From contig JAMPHB010000006.1 of assembly GCA_023663685.1 (NCBI GenBank), positions 1 through 64,000 on the forward strand: DNA of 64,000 bases, read 5' to 3'. Positions within the stretch are counted from its first letter, which is position 1, and the number at the start of each line of letters is the position of its first letter. The position numbers and the translations under genes were made by a program. Shown piece by piece: positions 59,007-64,000 of the stretch. The notes under the pieces were generated by a model, which saw only the letters and a list, made by a program, of their open reading frames with translations, had not been told where the DNA came from and did no database searches. The stretch comes from Blautia sp. (GTDB lineage: Bacteria; Bacillota; Clostridia; Lachnospirales; Lachnospiraceae).

Positions 59007-59035
59007 ATTATACAGAAAAAGATTTGAGTTTACAA
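59007..59035 (-). promoter_or_regulatory. Sigma-A promoter of the Rpn-family gene
   Basis: On the minus strand TTGTAA, 17 bases, TATAAT, ending about 26 bp before the start at 58980. Confidence 0.6.
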
Positions 59036-59160
59036 TAAATTTCACATTAAAATTCTTCCGCATCTGTTTACTCTGTGGAGCTGGCAGAAGGCCATAAGCC
59101 GCCTATGCATATTTTTACTTAAATTTTACAAAACTACCCCTATGGATTTTCCATGAAGAC

Positions 59161-59180
59161 CCTGCAATTCCAATTGCAGG
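59161..59180 (+). other. Perfect 20-bp palindrome upstream of the Na/Pi cotransporter
   Basis: CCTGCAATTC is followed at once by its near-complement CAATTGCAGG, and CAGG recurs. It lies 36 bp before the start codon at 59216 and could be an operator or a leader hairpin. Confidence 0.4.
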
Positions 59181-59215
59181 CAGGAAAAATTGCATGTCGA
59201 ATGAGGGGTAGACGG

Positions 59216-61000
59216 ATGGATATATTTGGAGCGCTGACAATGCTTGGCGGTCTCGCCATGTTTTTGTACGGGATGAATGCGATGGGGGACGGCCTTGCGA
59301 AGCTGTCCGGGGGAAAGCTGGAGCAGATTCTGGAGAAGCTGACCTCCCGGCGTCTGATGGCCGTTCTTCTGGGTATATTGGTGACGGCGGTGATACAGTC
59401 CTCCTCTGCAACGACAGTGATGGTGGTGGGATTCGTCAATTCCGGCATCATGCAGCTGTCGCAGGTGGTGGGGATCATCATGGGGGCGAATGTGGGAACC
59501 ACAGTGACCTCGTGGCTTTTGTCCCTGACGGGAATCGAGGGCTCCGGTGTGCTTGTACAGCTTTTAAAGCCCTCCTCCTTTGCCCCGGTGCTGGCGGCGA
59601 TTGGGATTGTAATGATTTTGTCCGCAAAGGAAAATACGGGAAAGAAGGATATCGGCAATATTCTGGTGGGCTTTTCCATTCTGATGTATGGCATGGAGAC
59701 CATGAGTGATGCAGTCGCGCCCCTGGCGGAAAATGAGCGTTTTACAGGAATTCTGACAATGTTTGAAAATCCTGTCTCCGGTATGCTTGCGGGGCTGCTC
59801 CTCACAGCGGTCGTCCAGAGCTCTTCCGCCTCTGTGGGTATTTTGCAGGCCTTGTGCGCGACCGGGGCGGTGAGCTACGGCTCGGCCATACCGATTATTA
59901 TGGGGCAGAATATCGGCACCTGCGTCACGACGCTGCTCTCCGCTGTCGGTGCGAACAAAAATGCAAAGCGCGCCTCCATGATACATCTGTATTTTAATCT
60001 CATTGGCACGGTTTTGCTTATGCTAATCTTCTATGGGAGCAATGCGTGGACGGGAGGCTTCCTATTTCTGCACAAGCCGGCAAATGCTGTTGGAATCGCG
60101 CTGGTGCACAGCATATTTAATATCGGCGCGTTAATCCTTCTGTACCCGTTTTCGAACCGGCTCGTGAAGCTTGCGGAGTTTACAGTGAGGGACAGGCAGG
60201 GGGAGACAGCCGTGGAGCCGGAGGCTCTGATGGTGCCGGACGAGCGTTTTTTAGGCCAGCCCGCCTTTGCCATGGAGCTTTGCCGGAATGCGGCCGTGAA
60301 GATGGCGGAGGAGGCGAGGGATTCGATTTTTCTCGCGCTGGAAAATTTAAAGGAATATAGCGGCGGTAAAGTAAAGAAAATCTTTCATATGGAAGATGTT
60401 GTAGACCGCTATGAGGATATGCTGGGGACTTATCTCGTGAAGCTGAATAACTGCAATCTGTCCATCGACGACAGCCGCACGCTGTCCATTCTTCTGCACT
60501 GTATCGGCAATTTCGAGAGAATCTCCGACCATGCTGTGAATATCACGGACTCTGCTGTGCAGATGCATAAAAAGGGACTGGCCTTCTCGAAAAAGGCTGT
60601 AGAGGAGATGAATGTTATAGCGGAGGCGGTGCATGACATCGTGGATGCTGTGATCGGGGCGTTTTCTGCAGGTGATCTTCTGGCGGCAAGGGAGATTGAG
60701 CCCTTTAAGCAGGTGATAGACGGGCTTGATATCGAGCTTAAGCAGCGGCATATCCGGCGGCTGCGCAGGGGAAAATGTACGATAGAGCTGGGGCTGCTTT
60801 TGGAGGATATGCTTACGAATTTTGAGCGGGTCGGCGCTCACTGTTCCAATATAGCAGTGTGTATGCTGCGTGTGAATGAGGACGACTTCGAAACGCATGA
60901 ATATCTGGGGGTGCTTAGGGAGGGGCACACGGACTGGTACCGTCTGCACTGTAAGGAGCTCTCAAAGCGGTATGCGCTTCCCGGGAAAAAGAAAAAATGA
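59216..61000 (+). CDS. Na/Pi cotransporter family protein with PhoU-like C-terminus
   Basis: 594 residues from the ATG at 59216 (GAGGGG upstream; in-frame ATG at 59153 is less likely). The membrane part (about 1-320) holds the inverted repeat motif QSSSA twice (61-65 and 201-205), which forms the substrate site of NptA/PNaS-type Na+-phosphate cotransporters. A cytoplasmic PhoU-like helical bundle follows (about 370-560, with VVDRYEDMLGTYLVKLNNCNLSIDDS and IGNFERISDHAVNITD). It may import phosphate or export it to control internal levels, as proposed for YjbB. No pho genes lie beside it. Confidence 0.92.
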   Translation: MDIFGALTMLGGLAMFLYGMNAMGDGLAKLSGGKLEQILEKLTSRRLMAVLLGILVTAVIQSSSATTVMVVGFVNSGIMQLSQVVGIIMGANVGTTVTSWLLSLTGIEGSGVLVQLLKPSSFAPVLAAIGIVMILSAKENTGKKDIGNILVGFSILMYGMETMSDAVAPLAENERFTGILTMFENPVSGMLAGLLLTAVVQSSSASVGILQALCATGAVSYGSAIPIIMGQNIGTCVTTLLSAVGANKNAKRASMIHLYFNLIGTVLLMLIFYGSNAWTGGFLFLHKPANAVGIALVHSIFNIGALILLYPFSNRLVKLAEFTVRDRQGETAVEPEALMVPDERFLGQPAFAMELCRNAAVKMAEEARDSIFLALENLKEYSGGKVKKIFHMEDVVDRYEDMLGTYLVKLNNCNLSIDDSRTLSILLHCIGNFERISDHAVNITDSAVQMHKKGLAFSKKAVEEMNVIAEAVHDIVDAVIGAFSAGDLLAAREIEPFKQVIDGLDIELKQRHIRRLRRGKCTIELGLLLEDMLTNFERVGAHCSNIAVCMLRVNEDDFETHEYLGVLREGHTDWYRLHCKELSKRYALPGKKKK

Positions 61001-61051
61001 GGCCGCCGCTCCACGAAAATCTGTTCGTGAAAGCAGCAGCCCCTTTCTTAC

Positions 61052-61579
61052 TTATTTGAAATTGTGGTTGCCAATCTTCAGGCGGCTTCCCTTAAGGTAT
61101 ACAGAGAAGAACAGATAAGAGCTCATGTCCGTCTTCTTGCCGTTCAGCTTTAAGGTATTTTTTCCCTTGAGGACAGCTTTGGCGGCCTTGATGCAGCTCT
61201 GCTCGTCCTCTGAGAATTTGCCCTTGTCGTAAAGATTCAGAGCCTTTTTCAGGGAGCCGTTGCTGACGGGGGAAAACTGGTGCTTCTGATAGATGACGCC
61301 CTTGACCGTGTTCGGGAACTTGCTGGAGTGAACCCGGTTCATAACCACCATGCCCACAGCGAGCTGACCCTTATAGGATTCTCCGCGGGCCTCACAGTAG
61401 ATGATGGAGGACATAAGCCGCAGATTCTTTTTGTTATAGTAGCTCTTTTCCGTCGTCTCTTTGCCTGACGCGGTATTGTCATTGCTTTTCGCAGCCTGAG
61501 CCGTGGCGGGGGTAGACCACACCATGGCGAGAGCGAGAAGCAGTGCGAGTAATCGTTTCCAAGCGTTTGTTTTCATCAT
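61052..61579 (-). CDS. SleB-type cell wall hydrolase
   Basis: 175 residues. A signal peptide (about 5-30, ending TAQAA) is followed by a linker and the hydrolase_2 domain (about 50-175) with LMSSIIYCEARGESYKGQLAVGMVVMNRVHSSKFPNTVKGVIYQKHQFSPV, matching SleB/CwlJ lytic enzymes. The catalytic glutamate is expected in YCEARGE. SleB degrades spore cortex peptidoglycan during germination; relatives without an N-terminal peptidoglycan-binding domain, like this one, also act in vegetative cells. The start is ATG at 61579 or 61576 after AAAGGGA. With dpaAB it supports a spore-forming host. Confidence 0.85.
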   Translation of the reverse strand: MMKTNAWKRLLALLLALAMVWSTPATAQAAKSNDNTASGKETTEKSYYNKKNLRLMSSIIYCEARGESYKGQLAVGMVVMNRVHSSKFPNTVKGVIYQKHQFSPVSNGSLKKALNLYDKGKFSEDEQSCIKAAKAVLKGKNTLKLNGKKTDMSSYLFFSVYLKGSRLKIGNHNFK

Positions 61580-61639
61580 AATGTCCCTTTCTTTGTTACG
61601 AAAAGTTGCTGATTTTGTAATTTTTCTGTAACAATTGTA

Positions 61640-61667
61640 ATAATACCATGATTTTTAAAAATGTCAA
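61640..61667 (-). promoter_or_regulatory. Sigma-A-type promoter of the SleB gene
   Basis: On the minus strand TTGACA, 16 bases, TATTAT, about 60 bp upstream of the start. It looks vegetative, not sporulation-specific. Confidence 0.5.
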
Positions 61668-61699
61668 GATGTTAGAAAAAAATATACATAAAAATATCC

Positions 61700-61728
61700 T
61701 TGAAATTATTGGAAGAAATCACTATATT
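61700..61728 (+). promoter_or_regulatory. Sigma-A promoter of the ABC exporter
   Basis: TTGAAA, 17 bases, TATATT, ending 45 bp before the start at 61773. Confidence 0.55.
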
Positions 61729-61772
61729 AGTATGATAAGGACGTGATGCAGGAGAAAGAAAGAGGACAGGGT

Positions 61773-63527
61773 ATGGGAACGGACTACCAGAAAATATTCA
61801 AGGAGAACCGGGGGAACAATCTAAAGACACTGATCGCCATGTACCGGGGAAAGTACTGGCAGCTGTTCTGGTCGATCATTTTCTTTATCATTAAGCATTC
61901 CCCGGTCTGGATCTCACCGATTATTCTCGCCAGCATGATCAATACGATCACAAACCCCGGGGAGGATACCGTAAAGCGCATTGTTTTAAATTCCGTGTTT
62001 ATGCTGGTGATGATCCTGCAGAATATTCCGACCAACTATGTCCATACATATTTTTACGCGAAAGCGATCCGGCAGGTGGAAAAGGAGCTGCGGTGCGCCA
62101 TGGTACATAAGCTGCAGCAGCTCTCGATTACCTACCACACGCAGATGGAGTCGGGGCGTCTGCAGTCGAAGGTGATGCGCGATGTGGAGCAGATTGAGAA
62201 TCTGAGCGCGCAGTTTTTTATCACACTTTTGAGCATTGCAGTCAATGTGCTGGCCGCCCTTGTAATCGTGATTTTCAAAAATGTCGTTGTGTTTTTATTT
62301 TTCCTTGGGACTGTGCCGATCGCTGTGCTGATCATGGTTCATTTTCGGGGGAAGATCAAGGGCTACAATAAAGATTTCCGAAAGGAGATGGAGGAGACCT
62401 CCGTGTCCGTCATGGAGATGGTGGAAATGATTCCCGTTACGAGAGCGCACGCGCTTGAAGAGCGGGAGACAAGAAAGATGAAGGCGCGGCTGGAGCAGGT
62501 GGCGGACAAGGGCTTTCATCTGGATATGATCCAGACCTATTTCGGCTCGGTGAGCTGGGTGGCCTTTCAGGTGTTTCAGGTATTCTGTCTGACCTTTACC
62601 TCCTTTATGGCGCTGCGCGGGAAAATCAGCGTTGGCGACGTGGCGATGTATCAGACCTATTTCGGGAGCATTGTGGGAAGCATTGCGAATATTGTGGGGC
62701 TGATTCCTACGGTCGCAAAGGGACTGGAGTCGGTCAGCTCTGCCGGAGATATTCTGCTGTGCGAGGATGTGGAGGTTTCGCAGGAAAACAGGAAAAGGAT
62801 TGAGGTACAGGGACAGGTGGAGTTCGACCATGTGAGCTTTCGCTACCGGGACAGCCGGGAGCCGGTATTTTCAAATCTGAGTTTTCTGGTGCCGCCGGGG
62901 GAGACGATTGCCTTTGTGGGAGCTTCCGGCGCGGGAAAGACGACGATCCTTAATCTGATCATCGGATTTATGCAGGCGACGGAGGGGACGATAAGAATTG
63001 ACGGCACGGATATGAAGGAGCTGGATCTGCACGCCTACCGGGAGCATATTGCGGTGGTTCCGCAGACGCCGATTCTGTTCAGTGGAACGCTGCGGGAGAA
63101 TATTACCTACGGTATGGAGGATGTGTCCCGGGAGCAGCTTGCGGAGGTGATAAAGGCCGCGAACCTGACGGAGCTCGTGGAGAGCCTTCCCGATGGTCTG
63201 GATACCCATATTCAGGAGCATGGGGGCAATCTCTCCGGCGGGCAGAGACAGCGCATCTCCATCGCCAGAGCGTTTATCCGCAAACCGAGGCTTTTGATTC
63301 TTGACGAGGCCACTTCTGCGCTGGATACGGCGTCGGAGCGGGCGATTCAGGAGGCGACCGACCGCCTGACAGAGAACCGCACGACCTTTATCGTTGCCCA
63401 CCGTCTCTCCACGGTGAGAAATGCGGACCGAATCGCTGTGATTGAGCCGGGCGGACTTAAGGAAATCGGGAGCTACGGGGAGCTGATGGAGAAGAAGGGT
63501 GCGTTTTACCGGATGTGCAGGATGTAG
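61773..63527 (+). CDS. ABC transporter, fused permease and ATPase (exporter type)
   Basis: 584 residues from the ATG at 61773 (AGAGG seven bases upstream; a GTG at 61743 and ATG at 61746 are also in frame). Six membrane helices (about 25-310) are fused to an ATPase domain with Walker A GASGAGKTT (near 386), Q-loop VVPQTPILFSGTLRENITYG, signature LSGGQRQR, Walker B LLILDEATSALD and switch histidine in VAHRLSTV. It is a half-transporter of the MsbA/BmrA kind that should dimerise. The cargo is unknown; no adaptor, peptide precursor or regulator is next to it. Confidence 0.93.
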   Translation: MGTDYQKIFKENRGNNLKTLIAMYRGKYWQLFWSIIFFIIKHSPVWISPIILASMINTITNPGEDTVKRIVLNSVFMLVMILQNIPTNYVHTYFYAKAIRQVEKELRCAMVHKLQQLSITYHTQMESGRLQSKVMRDVEQIENLSAQFFITLLSIAVNVLAALVIVIFKNVVVFLFFLGTVPIAVLIMVHFRGKIKGYNKDFRKEMEETSVSVMEMVEMIPVTRAHALEERETRKMKARLEQVADKGFHLDMIQTYFGSVSWVAFQVFQVFCLTFTSFMALRGKISVGDVAMYQTYFGSIVGSIANIVGLIPTVAKGLESVSSAGDILLCEDVEVSQENRKRIEVQGQVEFDHVSFRYRDSREPVFSNLSFLVPPGETIAFVGASGAGKTTILNLIIGFMQATEGTIRIDGTDMKELDLHAYREHIAVVPQTPILFSGTLRENITYGMEDVSREQLAEVIKAANLTELVESLPDGLDTHIQEHGGNLSGGQRQRISIARAFIRKPRLLILDEATSALDTASERAIQEATDRLTENRTTFIVAHRLSTVRNADRIAVIEPGGLKEIGSYGELMEKKGAFYRMCRM

Positions 63528-63571
63528 AGATCCGGCTTTGCGCTTATAGCAGTTACATGAGGTGTTTATGG

Positions 63572-64000
63572 ATGAGAGAGTATAATTTTATAGATTTATT
63601 TGCCGGCTGCGGCGGCCTGAGCGAGGGATTTTACAGACAGGGCTTCCATGCGCTTGCACATGTGGAAATTGATCCGACAGCATGTAAAACCTTAAGGACG
63701 AGAATGAACTATTATGGCTATGATAATGCAAAAGAAGCGGTACTGGAGCTCGATATCACCAGAGAAGAAATAATAGAAAAAATTGACAGCGCGGTGAAGG
63801 GGCAGAGCGTGGATATCATTATCGGGGGGCCTCCGTGCCAGGCGTACTCTACGCTTGGAAGGGCAAAAGATGATCATGCCATGAAGGATGACCCGAGAAA
63901 TTATCTGTTTGAAAGTTATGTAAAAGTGTTAAATCATTATAAACCCAGATTTTTCGTGTTTGAAAACGTAACGGGGATGCTTACTGCAAAAATAAATGGA
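63572..64000 (+). CDS. DNA (cytosine-5) methyltransferase, N-terminal part (cut by window edge)
   Basis: The first 143 residues are visible. They carry the SAM-binding FAGCGGLSEGF (10-20), the acidic residue in HVEID (30-34), the catalytic PCQ motif in GGPPCQAYS (C89, 85-93) and FENV (130-133). GAGGTG lies upstream of the ATG at 63572; an ATG at 63568 is in another frame. C5-cytosine methyltransferases of this class protect DNA in restriction-modification systems, so an endonuclease gene is likely further right, outside the window. The insertion between PCQ and ENV (AKDDHAMKDDPRNYLFESYVKVLNHYKP) is typical of the family. Its recognition site cannot be predicted here. Confidence 0.93.
   Translation, partial: MREYNFIDLFAGCGGLSEGFYRQGFHALAHVEIDPTACKTLRTRMNYYGYDNAKEAVLELDITREEIIEKIDSAVKGQSVDIIIGGPPCQAYSTLGRAKDDHAMKDDPRNYLFESYVKVLNHYKPRFFVFENVTGMLTAKING

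Overview
The window looks like a chromosomal segment of a spore-forming anaerobe of the Lachnospiraceae (Clostridia, Firmicutes). Evidence: the Firmicute gene order ecfA1-ecfA2-ecfT-truA followed by rplM-rpsI, the sporulation-specific dipicolinate synthase pair dpaA-dpaB, a SleB-type hydrolase, VanW, DUF6273 and Big2 surface proteins, AGGAGG-type ribosome binding sites and sigma-A promoters with 16-18 bp spacers. Most of the DNA is moderately GC-rich with short intergenic gaps. The AT-rich exceptions (about 40.6-41.5 kb, 52.3-53.3 kb and 58.1-59.0 kb) hold the genes that look acquired or decayed. No rRNA, tRNA, insertion sequence, prophage or CRISPR array was seen.

Layout. 0-13 kb: end of an MFS transporter, glpK, a Cu/Zn superoxide dismutase, a zinc-phospholipase-C-like protein, a large BvgS-like hybrid sensor kinase, a D,D-carboxypeptidase, an HD-GYP phosphodiesterase, an RsmF-type rRNA methyltransferase, and a TPM-domain/zinc-ribbon membrane pair. 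13-24 kb: PHP histidinol phosphatase, MATE exporter, a 57-residue cysteine-rich protein with a YfcE phosphodiesterase, aspartokinase with dpaAB, secA, a RACo-like corrinoid activator and a DnaQ-like exonuclease. 23.8-24.15 kb is non-coding and holds a roughly 280-bp near-palindrome. 24-33 kb: TPR protein, a tiny membrane peptide, VanW, an AIR-synthase-like protein, an Lrp/AsnC regulator, an aminotransferase, trmL, the energy-coupling module of an ECF vitamin transporter, and truA.

33-39.4 kb: an accessory block sits between truA and rplM, which are normally neighbours. It holds an XRE-cupin regulator, a polar amino acid ABC transporter, a cytidylate-kinase-like protein, a class III aminotransferase and an iron-type alcohol dehydrogenase. 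Together these suggest import of an amino compound, transamination to an aldehyde and reduction to an alcohol. Two near-identical 15-bp sites, one inside a consensus promoter, are good operator candidates.

39.4-41.5 kb: rplM-rpsI, then a type III (ToxN/AbiQ-like) toxin-antitoxin locus with a degenerate two-unit antitoxin RNA. 41.5-50 kb: GGDEF sensor and DUF6273 surface protein, thrH, an AlkD-like repair protein, a second MATE exporter and a GH53 galactanase lipoprotein. 50-53.3 kb: a PadR/HAAS/DUF4097 operon with a palindromic operator and a repeat-rich leader, then a small XRE regulator divergent from an internally deleted acyltransferase pseudogene. 53.4-64 kb: an AAA-like ATPase with PD-(D/E)XK domain, a Big2/NlpC-P60 surface protein, nth, an Rpn-family nuclease, a Na/Pi cotransporter, SleB, an ABC exporter, and the start of a DNA cytosine methyltransferase cut by the window edge.
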